Source: Patiria pectinifera
Taxonomy: Eukaryota > Echinodermata > Asteroidea > Valvatida > Asterinidae
Direction: 5' to 3'
NCBI GenBank assembly: GCA_029964075.1
Contig: CM057146.1
Location: 14,217,501-14,281,500, forward strand
Length of the DNA: 64,000 nucleotides
Of the stretch, positions 34,761-46,700 are shown in pieces. The first letter of the stretch is position 1. Each line of letters begins with the position of its first letter. The notes beneath the pieces were generated by a model that saw nothing but the letters and a program-made list of their open reading frames with translations, did no database searches and had not been told where the DNA came from. The position numbers and the translations under genes were made by a program.

Positions 34761-34887
34761 TACCAAATTTGACGGCTGAGATAAATTGTGTGCATTACAA
34801 TTAAAGTATATATTAAATTCGCGTTTAAAAATCATGGTCATCAATGTTCAAAATTGAATACTAGGTTTATCCGAAGCTGTGGCCAAG

Positions 34888-36430
34888 ATATTATGGTCTC
34901 CTTGCGCTGTTTGCAAAGTCGGACGGTGTCCAGCGGTTTGACACTCATGACTTTTTCCAGCCAGTGCAGGTACCTGAGTCGCTGTCGTCTCCTGCTCGTT
35001 TACCCTCGATCTTTCCATTGATGGCCAAATCTTTGAATTTTCCTTTTCGAATGACTCGTCCCATTATGTGTATAAGTGTCGGTTCAAAATGGTTGCCATC
35101 AGCTACCAAGATCAGACGTTCCAGTGCGTTGCAGAACCGCCCGGTTGGACACCCTGTCGACCCATGCAGTTCGCAGCATCTCCGCAAAAGCCAGGGAAAA
35201 TAGATCTGGGGATAGAACGCATAATACTTGCCTCACAACGCTCTTTATCTTCACATACTTCACTCAAGACGCCATTCGGTCTTACTGTCTGTTATAGGGT
35301 AGCAGACCAGTAAATAAACTTCCATAGACCCCAATGGTAAATGCTCCCACTTCAAAAATTCGGGAAAAATACTCACAACTCTCCAAGGTGTTCGAGACAC
35401 ACATCAAATTAAAGCTTATTTCATCATCTTTCAATTTCTGTTCAATTTACGGGGGGCCAACTGATGACTTTTAGGAGAAATTTCCATCTGAAGACGATCA
35501 CCCCTGAAAATAGTCCTGAAGCCCATCGCCATTTTGAAAAACGATGCCTACACTCCATTGCAAAGTAGAGCGCTTTTAGGGTCCAAATTACATCAAAATT
35601 ACACAGAACTGCAAGCTCCAAGTCCTGTGCACGGTTTCCATCCATATTTGTAACAAACCCTCAAGTTCATGGCCCACAGCATGCTCAAATACCGAAGATT
35701 TTGAGGGTATGCAAATCGTGATTTGGCCGGCGCAGGCAATTTCGGACCGATTTACTGGTCTGCACCCATAGGAGACTTCCTTTTATCATGTTTTTAATCA
35801 GCTCTATGCACCTGTCTGTCAATGCAATATCGAGTGCGTCGATAAGCATTTCGACCAGGGGTTCATGGCGCACTCAGTCGAATGAAGATTGCGCTTCGTG
35901 TGTCTTTATCCGGTGTAAAGCCGTTCCGCTCTTTTCGGTTCTTCGTTCTCGCAATCTGTCCAGCATGATACGAAGGACTAGTTTCAAGAAATGACTCATT
36001 AAGCTGATCGTTCGATGTTGTTTGCATCCCGTTACTCGCGGTTTTTCTTCAAAAAAATGATGTACACAGATTTGCAAATCTCATGGGGAAACCGACCTTT
36101 GTCGTAGATTCTGTTTGCAAGCCGCGTTAATTAACCGATCGACACCGATGTCACCCAGTACGACGAGCATCATCTACGACGACTCCATCTTAACCAGCTG
36201 CCTTGCCAGTCTCCAGCGCCTTCGCTACCTCGTCCGTGCACCCTTCCGAACCGTCGGTCTCTCTCCCCTGCTATCTGCGAATAGATCATCGACTTTTGCC
36301 ACCTCATCAGGATCCCCTTCTGTTCCACAACGATGATGCCGTCCTTCGCCTCGAAAAGCTTCGCCTTTTCTTCGCCCGTCACCTGCCGAACCGTATCGTG
36401 CATCTTCTGTGGGTCTACTGGGCAAAATTA
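34888..36430 (-). pseudogene. Decayed LINE reverse transcriptase, 5'-truncated and interrupted
   Basis: Read leftwards. At 36.4-36.2 kb: EEKAKLFEAKDGIIVVEQKG and a shifted frame with DDLFADSRGERPTVRKGA, the linker just before the RT domain of many LINEs. At 36.08-35.88 kb: CKQHRTISLMSHFLKLVLRI (RT motif region) and RIKTHEAQSSFD. At 35.87-35.7 kb: MRHEPLVEMLIDAL. At 35.19-34.9 kb: NGKIEGKRAGDDSDSGTCTG and, one frame over, RLRYLHWLEKVMSVKPLDTV (C-terminal tail). Frameshifts and a nested MITE at 35297-35767 make it a relic. The catalytic Y/FADD block is not seen. Confidence 0.75.
35297..35767. mobile_element. MITE inserted into the LINE relic
   Basis: Ends GGGTAGCAGACCAGTAAAT and (complement) ATTTACTGGTCTGCACCC. 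It separates the two halves of the LINE RT. ATA flanks both sides, a possible short target duplication. Related element at 10428-10833. Confidence 0.7.
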
Positions 36431-36439
36431 TTAGCTCGT

Positions 36440-36790
36440 TTTGTTATTCGGCGAAGCGCGCGCAAGCATTGGCACGACGCACACGCGCGCACGTTTGCTA
36501 TAATTCGTCGGATCAGTGCGCGACATCGCGTAGCTGCAATCGGCTCAGTGAATGGTGAGAACGCGTCTCGGACGCTGAATTCAGCCCCAATTTAAAACAT
36601 GATTCAGCAACTTTTGATTTGAAATTGAGATCCTAGAATGCTGTTTTTCTCGGAATATACAGCTGAAGCTAAGCTGAAACTTCTTCAGGTTAGTTGTTCA
36701 GTATCCTTCATTAGATTTTGAACACTTTTGTTGCTTCAAACGAACAAAATGCACAAATTACAAATGATGGACTATAATATCTTTAAATCA
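36440..36790. mobile_element. Partial copy of the TATAGTCCATCA MITE
   Basis: Shares gctataattcgtcggatc, cgcgacatcgcgtagct and the 3' end ttacaaatgatggactata with 7166-8214. The left half is missing. Confidence 0.65.
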
Positions 36791-37047
36791 ATTATTTCAA
36801 TTTGTCGTTTACTAATTACTTATTAAAATAATAACTACCTAATGCAAAAATGTACTCAAAACTTTAGCTTGGGCGTTATAATCCAACTTGGCATGGCTTT
36901 GGCTATGCTCATTGCAAGCTATGTTTTAAAGATTTGAAATTTCATTGCTATAGTTGGTGATGAAAAATCTTTGGAATGACTAATTATTAATGGACAACCT
37001 AAGGTACCGCACTGTCCACAGCTGCGACAGCACATTTCTCCGACAGC

Positions 37048-37573
37048 TTAAAGGGAAGATACAACATTTGCAAACATCACAAAACGAAATGATCCAATTA
37101 TCGCAAGATACCTTACTGGATTATTAAGAAATGACAGTCTAAAGCATCCTGTAAAATCATGTCTCCTGGTGTGCTGACATTTTCAAGAAAAATGGTATTT
37201 TTCCAACGCTGGTCGGCCGACCAGCGTTGGAGAAAACTGGCTATTTTTAAAAAAATGCTCCGAATTTTTCATAAATCGTTATTCCGCATTTTCTTTGCAA
37301 TTAATTACACACCTGTGAAGAGGTACAAGTCTGCTAGACTGATTCTCTGACCTTACAATTCCCCAAAGTCTATTAATTTGCTCCGTTTCATCTTAAGTGG
37401 GGTCAGGGAACCAGACTGCAAGAACATGAGTGGTTTTCTTGGTTTTTCCAGCATCTACAAGCCCAAACGTGAAAAACGTCATTTTAACAATAATTTGCTA
37501 TAACATACTAATCCTCCAAATCCATTTATTTCTGAAAACTGCAGCAAAAGCAAATGTTGTACATTCCCTTTAA
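37048..37573. mobile_element. Complete TTAAAGGGAAGATACAACATTTGC MITE
   Basis: Left TTAAAGGGAAGATACAACAT, right the inverted ATGTTGTACATTCCCTTTAA. Central palindrome ccaacgctggtcggccgacc continuing to agcgttgg. 526 bp, non-coding. Truncated relative at 9326-9741. Confidence 0.75.
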
Positions 37574-37760
37574 CTCACCACCTATTCAGCAAACTTGGAA
37601 AAAAGAGGTTTTTTGGTCTTTGTTTTGCAATCAATGGTGTACAATTTTTGCACATGAGCCCGTTTTTTTTTGGATTACCTTTTTTTTTATACACCCTGAA
37701 CATCGATACACGGTAGTCCGATTATGTCTGGGATGTCCTGCGTGACCAGCAAATCCCTAC

Positions 37761-38089
37761 CGGGTGAGGCACCCGTACCCCCGATGAAGCGGCCTGGCTT
37801 CCCTTTACGCCGTTGTGTCTGCTGTTCGAATAGGACGTCGTGGTCATGTTCCTGGGGAGAATACAGGGGTAGAATCCCCAGCTCCCTTCCTCCGAGTGTT
37901 TTGAAGACGAGTCACTACCTCGTAGCGTCAACCCTGGACCGTACTTATAGCAATGTCCGCTATAAGCTGGACCGTTGAGTGCTGCTGTTGGTTTTGCCAC
38001 GTTGACCCCTCCGCCAGCACCCTCATCGAGGTGTGGTTGGCACATCAAGTTCTCATCCGTCTGCCTCATGCTGCTGCCCGTGGTGGTTG
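37761..38089 (-). CDS. Unassigned exon-like, GC-rich coding segment
   Basis: 329 nt between ggttaaaag| and CTCACCCG|GTAGGG, markedly richer in G+C than its flanks and open in one frame throughout. Reads MRQTDENLMCQPHLDEGAGG, NVAKPTAALNGPAYSGHCYK, GLTLRGSDSSSKHSEEGSWG, YPCILPRNMTTTSYSNSRHN. Low-complexity, Ser/Gly/Asn-rich; no domain recognised. It could be the tail of a signalling or membrane protein. It ends in phase 0, compatible with the segment at 34217. Confidence 0.4.
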
Positions 38090-40721
38090 CTTTTAACCCC
38101 TAGATGGGGCGGGAGGGGGGGGGGGGCTTGGGGCTTAAACTTTATTGTCGCACACCTGATCGCCATGAGCCTCTGTGCTTAATCGAAACCAGGGGCCCCC
38201 GGGCTCACACCTCAGCCACGTCCGTGTAGATTACTCTTAAATGGATCTCCCCCCGCCCCACCTCCCATTGCCCCCCCTCCTCCCCTTCAGTGTTGGGATA
38301 TATGGAATGCAATAATGAACGCATGAGTGTTATAAATTGCACTGCAAATGCAAGTGTAATACGTGTGTATCGGAATGGGACAATTATATGAATCAATTAC
38401 TAGTTCTGTCCAACCCACCAATGCATTTTGTTATCGTTCCACGAAATTCTACAGGTGGCTATATGAAGGCAATATCTCACATCTGGAGCCAGGCATATTC
38501 AACGGATTTTCTCGTCTCTTTCAGCTGTAAGTGTTTAGCATCTATTACGGGCGTTTGCGTTTGTGGCTTTAACGACCCGCCCTGTGAGTAGACTGGTTCC
38601 CGGTCCCTACGTTATGGATCCTGTTATGGATGTTTCTAGATTAATTGGTCTTAATGGGTTTTGCATAGATATTCTGAGCCCAGTGGCACATGATAAAAAA
38701 GCAAATGAAAGGAGCAGGAACCAGTCTACACTGCAAGAAATAAAAAAACTGACAGGTGTATTTGTGAAACTAAACGAACTAAGGCCGACTTTTATAGAAA
38801 ATAATTTTGTATTGCACGGGAAAATGCAATGACAAATGACATTTTATTCAGGGCTCTATTCGAGAAAAAAAGCCACTTCAATCTGTAATGGATTATGTAA
38901 GAGTATAACTCTCACCACGTTATGGCATTATGGAATGATAAAAGATACGTTCCCCATGCTATTTTGGAATTTCACCATGAAAAATATTTGTTATTTTTTT
39001 CAATTGTTAGTTTTCTAGCAACATAAAAAATTATACACTTTTGAAAGAGACATCGAACAACGAAATCCGACGATTGGTTATTGAATTATTTCTTCACATT
39101 ATTCGAATAATTTTTGGGATCTCGCAGGGCGGGCTCATTACTTTCTGCGCAAAATGAAAACCCAGAATTCCGTCACCCAAACCGGATTTGTTTCCGCTCA
39201 AACAAATTATACACACGAAAGTTCGTTTGGAGGAAAATAACTCTTCTTTAAGTGCTCTTCTAAAACTCTTCTAAAAGATGACCCCGTCCGATGGAATTTC
39301 ATTCCCTGTAGTCTTTCGTGTAATTTTTCTTGTGCTATTTCCCTCAACACATTTTCAGAGTCACGGCAGATATAAGCAACAAAACACACACACAAAAACC
39401 CAGTTCATTACAATTGGTTTTTAATAATCAGGTATTCATTTCTAATTTATCCGATTTTTTTCTTTATTACGCGTGTTCTCTTTAGTGCCAGCACTGATAT
39501 GCTTGAGTTTATTTTGGGGTATTTAACTTCTTCCGCATAATCTTTGTTCATGTATTTATTATTTACTTTGCAACACTTCCTTTGATTTAGAGTATTCTAA
39601 TTCAAATGTTGATTTTTCACGAATTAATCATGCGACGCCCTATTTGTGGGAGAAATGAATAAATCTAAATCTGTCCAAAGTTTCAATAAAAACGAAGAGG
39701 AAATTTACGTTCATACCGTACAGGCAATTTAATTGAATTGCAAGCTATTTGAATGGTTATCAATCTCACACTAAAAATATATCGATCTCACACAAAAAAA
39801 CCTGTTTCAGCAACAACAAAATTGGATCATTATTGGCATTGTCTTTACGGCTCCTTTTTTAAGTATAGTTTGCAGAATTGCAGTTGTCGCTAAATTACCT
39901 TTGCTGATGTATCTACATACATGTATTGCACATGAACCACACGTCTTAATCGGTTTTGTATAGACATTCTGAGCCAAAGGGCACATGATAAAAAAAGCAA
40001 ATGAAAGGCCCCGATGGATCCCTACGTTATGGATCCTGAGAGGAGCAGGAACCAGTCTACACAGCAAGAAATGAAATACTGACAGGCGTGTTTGTAGAAA
40101 CTAAACGAACTCAGGCCGATTTTTATAGGAAATAAGTTTGTATTGCACGTGAAAATGCAATGACAAAAGGCTATTTTATTTAGGGTTCTATTCGAAAAAA
40201 AGCCACTTCAATCGGTAATGGATTATGTAACAGTAAGTAACAGTAACTTTCACCACGTTATGGCATGAATCGGAATGATAAAAGATGCGTTCCTTTTGCT
40301 ATTTTCGAGTTTCCCCACGAAAAATATTTGTTATTTTTTCAATTAATATTTTTCTAGCAATATCAATATTTACTCACTTTTGAAAGAGATATCGAACAAC
40401 GAAATCCACCCATGATTAGTTATTCAATTATTTCTTCACATGATTCGAATTATTTTCGGATCTCGCAGGGCGGGCTCATTACTTTTTGCGCAAAATGAAA
40501 ACCCAGAACTCCGTTACCCAAACCGGATATTTTTTTCCGCTCGAACTAATTATACACATTGAAAATTCGTCTGGAGGAAAGAAAAAACTTCTTTAGGTGC
40601 ACGGGTATGATGCAACTTTAATTTTGCCAAGTAATATTAAGAGTGTTCTTCCCTATTGTAATACACGTATAACTATTTGGTACAATATTTCAACTTTGCT
40701 GTTCTTCATTTGATTCGACAG

Positions 40722-40793
40722 TAACTTGTGGAATGTTCCCCTTGAGTCGATTCCCGCAGGTACATTTTCGGGACTCTCCAGTCTCACCGAGCT
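40722..40793 (+). CDS. Receptor LRR exon 1 (72 nt)
   Basis: Acceptor gattcgacag|, donor GAGCT|GTAAGT. With the split Leu codon it encodes one 24-residue LRR: NLWNVPLESIPAGTF, SGLSSLTEL. Phase 2 on both sides, so it can be duplicated or lost without shifting the frame. Confidence 0.85.
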
Positions 40794-43700
40794 GTAAGTT
40801 TTGGAAATGGTTCGGATATATCCTATATTACCTATATTAAACTTTATTGTCGTTGTTGATGAATAGCTGATGTAACGAATATGCTTGTAAATTGATTTTA
40901 CACTCGTTAAGATATGTTAGCGGTTTAATCAGAATCACTCAAAGATGACCCTGTCCGATGGAATTTCATTCCCTGAGGTCTTTCGTGTAATTTTTCTTGT
41001 GCTATTCCCACAACACATTTTCAGAGTCACGGCAGATATAAGCAACAAAACGCACACAAAAATCCAGTTCATTACAATTGGATTTTAATATAATCAGGTA
41101 TTCATTTCTAATTTATCAGATTTTTGTCTTTATTACGCGTGTTCTCTTTAGTGCCAGCACTGATATGCTTGAGTTTATTTTGGGGTAATTAACTTCTTCC
41201 GCATAATCTTTGTTCATGTATTTATTATTTACTTTGCAACACTTCCTTTGATTTAGAGTATTCTAATTCAAATGTTGATTTTTCACGAATTAATCGTAAC
41301 GCCCTGTTTGTGGGAGAAATGAATAAATCTAAATCTGTCCAAATTTTCAATAAAAATGAAGAGGAAATTTACGTTCATACCGTACAGGCAATTGAATTGA
41401 ATTGCAAGCTTTTTGAATGGTTATCAATCTCACACAAAAAATATATCGATCTCACACAAAAAAAACTGTTTCAGCAACAACAAAATTGGATCATTATGGG
41501 CAATGTCTTTATGGCTCCTTTTTTAAGTATAGTTTGCAGAATTGCAGTTGTCGCTAAATTACCTTTTCTGATGTTTCTACATACATGTATTGCATATGAA
41601 CCACACGTCTTAATCGGTTTTGTATAGACATTCTAAGCCAAAGGGCACATGATAAAAAAAGCAAATGAAAGGCCCCGATGGATTCCTACGTTATGGATCC
41701 TGAGAAGAGCAGGAACCAGTCTACACAGCAAGAAATGAAATACTGACAGGCGTATTTGTAAAAACTAAACGAACTCAGGCCGATTTTTATAGGAAATAAG
41801 TTTGTATTGCACGGGCAAAAGGCAATGACAAAAGGCTATTTTATTCAGGGTTCTATTCGAGAAAAAAAAGCCACTTCAATCTGTAATGGATTATGTAAGA
41901 GTAACTTTCACCACGTTACGGCATGAATCGGAATTATAAAAGATGCGTTCCTTATGCTATTTTCGAGTTTCCCCACGAAAATATTTGTTATTTTTTCAAA
42001 TAATATTTTTCTAGCAATATAAAAAGTTACTCACTTTTGAAAGAGATATCGAACAACGAAATCCACCCATGATTAGTTATTCAATTATTTCTTCACATGA
42101 TTCGAATTATTTTCGGATCTCGTAGGGCGGGCTCATTACTTTTTGCGCAAAATGAAAACCCAGAATTCCGTCACCCAATTCCGTACGGCTCCTTTTTTAA
42201 GTATAGTTTGCAGAATTGCAGTTGTCGCTAAATTATCTTTACTGATGTTCTTACATACATGTATTGCACATGAACCACACGTCTTAATCGGTTTTGTATA
42301 GACATTCTAAGCCAAAGGGCACATGATAAAAAAAGCAAATGAAAGGCCCCAATGGATCCCTACGTTTTGGATCCTGAGAGGAGCAGTATATACAGTATTC
42401 TGTATTGCGTGGAAAAAGGCAATGACAAATGGCTACTTTATTCAGGGTTTTATTCGAAGAAAAAAAAAGCCACATCAAACTATAATGGATTGTGTAAAGA
42501 AACTTTCACCACGTTACGGCGTGAATCAGAATGATAAAAGATGCGTTCCCCATGCTTTTTTCGAGTTTCACCACGAAAAATATTGTTATTTTTTCAATTG
42601 CTACTTTTCAAGCATCGTTACTCACTTTGAAAAAGACATCGAACAACGAAATCCACCGATGATTAGTCATTGAATTATTTCTTCACATAATTCGATTTTT
42701 TTGGCTCTCTCAGGGCGAGCTCATTACTTTTTGCACAAAATGAAAACCCGGAATTCCGTCACCCAAATCGGATGGGTTTTTTTTCCGAGCAAACAAATTA
42801 TACACATTGAAAATTCGTTTGGAGAAAATAAACCTGCTTTAAGAGAACAAGTTTGATGCATCTTTAATTTTGCCAAATAATATTAAGAGTGTTCTTCCCT
42901 ATTGTAATATATATATTTGGCAGAATATTTCAACTTTGCTGTTCTTCATTTGATTCGACAGTGTCTTGCAGAATCTTCCCCTTGAGTCGATTCCCGCAGG
43001 TACATTTTCCGGACTCTCCAATCTCCAATATCTGTAAGTTTAGATATGGTTCGGATATATCCAAACTCTTGTTGTTGATAAATAGTTGATGTAACGAATA
43101 TGCTTGTAAATTGATTTTAAGCTTGTTAAGATATCTTAGCGGTTTAATCAGAATCACACAAAGATGACCCTGTCCGATGGATTTTCATTCCTTGTAGTCA
43201 TTCATATAATATATTGTGCTAGTCCCCTCAATACATTTTCAGAGTCACGGCAGATACTATGCAACAAAACACACACACAAAAACCAGCTCATTACCATTC
43301 GTTTTTAAAAATCAGGTTTTCATTTTAATTATCCGATTTTTGTCTTCATTGCCCATGTTTTCTTTATTGCTGCACTAATGTGCTTTTATTTATTGGGGGG
43401 GGGGGGTAAACCAATTCTTCCACGTAATCTTTGTTCATGTATTTTTATTTTGACTTTGCAGAATATTCTAATTTAGGCCGAATAAAAAAACCACATTTTT
43501 CTCATCCGGGTTTTTGAAAAAAAAGGAGGAAGCGGGGCTTTTTATTTTTTATTTTTTATTTTCTTCAAGATGGCCGTTAGTTTAAAATTTCCTGCAACCG
43601 TTGGTGTTTCCACTGTTCAAAGACACTTTTAAAATGAAAGACAAGTTGGACAAGAGAACTGAACATATTTACAGTGTCATTTAGAGTTGTATTGGTCTAC

Positions 43701-46700
43701 AATGAACAGTTTTAGATGCATTTGACTTTTTTGATGTTTTTTTTACTGCATTTTTCAAAAATAACAAATAATAAAAAAAAATCCAGGCGGCCTCCAAGAA
43801 GGAAGCGGGCGGGGACGAGAAACGTGTTTGTTTTTTTTTACTTCGCCTTAATTGCTGATTTTTCACGAATTAATCTGAACGGCCCTATTCATGGGAGAAA
43901 TAAAGTAATCTAAATCTGCCCAATGTTTGAATAAAAATGAGGAGGAAATTTACGTTCATACCGTACAGGAAATTAAACTGAATAGAAAACAAATAATTTC
44001 AATTAGAAACAGTACGTTTAACACAAAGAAACCTTTACATATTTTGCAGTGTAATTCAGGTTTGTTATAGGCCTATTCTCCTTTTGATTCGACAGTTATT
44101 TGGAAAATCTTCCCCTCGTGTCGATCCAGGCTGGCTTCTTTGATGGACTCTTCAATCTCACAAAGCTGTAAGTTTTGATAGAATTTCTGATGTCACAAAA
44201 GATACTCAAATGTTTATTAGCATTGCAAGCTATTTGAATGGGAATCAATCTCACACTGAAAAAGCTGTTTCAGCATTTCTTTTTTTCATTTTCGATCATG
44301 GGCAGTATCTTTACGACCTCATTTTTAAGTATAGTTTGCAGCAGCATTGCAGTTGTTGCTAAAATTACTCTTCCTGCATGACTTAACTACAGCGCGTGTC
44401 AAAATACCCGCAACTTATTTTTTGCAAGGTTAGCGTCTGCGCAGAAACACGTACCACCATTGTACCATTGTCATTTTAAAGCTGGGAATTTTAACTTTAT
44501 CCCTGACGAGTATTGGTTTGATTTTAAAATTATTTACGTTCATAATAAAGGCATTTCGAAAACAAACTCAACTGATTTCAAGGAAAATCGATGATGCGGT
44601 ACATCAGATGCAAACTCGAGTCAACAAGCTGTTGAAATAACAAAAAAGCAGTTGATATATACTAAAAACACATTGAACTTGAAACGACGAGCAATATTGT
44701 GAATTCATTTAAGGTGTAGTCCGCGTGGATCGGAAACACAGAAAGTAAAAGGCAACGAGATCGTCACATCATGAACATGATGAAGCATTTCCACATTAGA
44801 AAAAAATGCGCATGATTGATTTTCCTTGAAATCGGTTGAGTTTGTTTTGACATGCCTTTAATATATGTGAACACGAATAATTTCAAAACCCTTTGGAAAA
44901 TCAAACAATACCTACCAGGAATAAAGTTAAGATTCCAAGCTTTAATATGATATAAAAAATATTGGCGGTACGTGTTTCCGCGGTGACGCTAGAGCCTCGC
45001 CAAAAAATGTTTGCGGGTGTTTTGGGACGCGCTGTAGATACACGTACTGCACAAGAACCACAGATCGTAATGGTTTTGTATACACATTCTGAACCAAGCG
45101 GCACATGCTAATTTTTTTTTTTAAATTACAGGCCCCAATGGATATAATTGGAAATTTGGATTTTACGTCCGTTTTGTTATCAGTAAGCTTTACTTCACCC
45201 CGAATATGCTTGCAATTCTTTTTTTCATTTTCGATCATGGGCAATATCTTTACGACCTCATTTTTAAGTATAGTTTGCAGCAGCATTGCAGTTGTTGCTA
45301 AAATTACTCTTCCTGCATGACTTAACTACAGCGCGTCCCAAAATACCCGCAACTTATTTTTTGCAAGGCGTCTGCGCGGAAACACGTACCACCATTATAC
45401 CATTGTCATTTTAAAGCTGGGAATTTTAACTTTATCCCTGACGAGTATTGGTTTGATATTTAAAAGAGTTTTACAATTATTTACGTTCATAATAAAGGCA
45501 TTTCGAAAACAAACTCAACTGATTTCAAGGAAAATCGATGATGCGGTACATCAGATGCAAACTCGAGTCAACAAGTTGTTGAAATAAAAAAAAAAGCAGT
45601 TGATTTATACTAAAAACACATTGAACTTGAAACGACGAGCAATATTGTGAATTTATTTAAGGTGAAGCATAGGCGTGGATCGAAAAGAAAAGGAAACACA
45701 GAAAGTAAAAGGCAACGAGATCGTCACATCATGAACATGATGAAGCATTTCCACATTAGAAAAAAATGCGTATGATTGATTTTCCTTGAAATCGGTTGAG
45801 TTTGTTTTGACATGCCTTTATGTGAACACGAATAATTTCAAAACCCTTTGGAAAATCAAACAATACCTACCAGGGATAAAGTTAAGATTCCAAGCTTTAA
45901 TATGATATAAAAAATAATGGCGGTACGTGTTTCCGCGGTGACGCTAGAGCCTCGCCAAAAAAATGTTGCGGGTGTTTTGGGACGCGCTGTAGATACACGT
46001 ACTACACAAGAACCACAGGTCGTAATGGTTTTGTATACAGTGGCACATGCTAAAATTTTTTTTTTAATTACAGGCCCCAATGGATATAATTGAAAATTTG
46101 GATTTTACGTCCGTTTTGTTATCAGTAAGCTGTACTTCACCCCTCACAATATGTGCAAGGCACTTAGTATGGCCTACAAATATTTGAACTTATTTAAAAA
46201 TTATTGCTATCATATACAAAAAAAACATTGATCGCAATTCCAGAAAATTGGTTAAAAAAAGATTTCCAAAAAATTTTCGCAAAACTTTTATCTCAAAGTT
46301 AAGAAAAAGACCTTTAATTAAATGTTTAACGAGGCAACGCCTCGACGGATCCATAGTTGAACAGATGAAATATTTAAAAGAGAATTAACGCCCCAAACAA
46401 CTGGTTGCTTAGAATATGGGTTTGGAGTATGCCTGTTTAACTGTCATATCAAGACCATGTTTAATTTCTGATCTTTTTCAGTATACTGCTTGACATATCA
46501 GGCACGCTGAATAAGCTTGATAAGGTCGCCTCTGATGGGTTACCAGCCTTGCAAAAAGCGTAAGTCATAAAATCGATTTCAATAGTTTTATCAAACATAA
46601 CCTAGATGATGCTGCCTGGGGAAGTGACGTTCATCCCATACCAAATTGTTATCCAATTCATGACAGCGTCAAATGCTATGTGTAGTTTAGTTCTGTCCAA

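Larger units (their letters stand above)
38660..46150 (+). repeat. Tandem array of exon-plus-intron units in the receptor gene
   Basis: Marker 1 (aagatgacccngtccgatgg) is at 39287, 40944 and 43161. Marker 2 (ggcacatgataaaaaa and the following gcaaatgaaaggccccgatgg) is at 38690, 39980, 41646 and 42318. Marker 3 (ctcgcagggcgggctcatta) is at about 39122, 40463, 42119 and 42712. The full unit is about 1.66 kb. One copy (40944-42180) breaks off and resumes inside the next. The first copy lacks the LRR exon segment. The last copies (44.2-46.15 kb) are shorter and carry a transposon. Copies at 39.3-40.6 and 40.9-42.2 kb look roughly 95% identical by eye. Confidence 0.85.

Noticed and set aside
38525-38583. 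Possible cysteine-rich LRRNT exon (CKCLASITGVCVCGFNDPP) with good acceptor and donor upstream of the LRR exons
   Set aside because: It reads only with a two-base carry-in, which the 32287 donor (phase 1) does not give, and it leaves phase 1 while the LRR exons need phase 2. Kept as a lead, not a feature.
41310-41627. 105-codon open frame
   Set aside because: Lies within the duplicated intron unit; the paralogous unit at 39.65 kb is interrupted by stops, so it is not under coding constraint.
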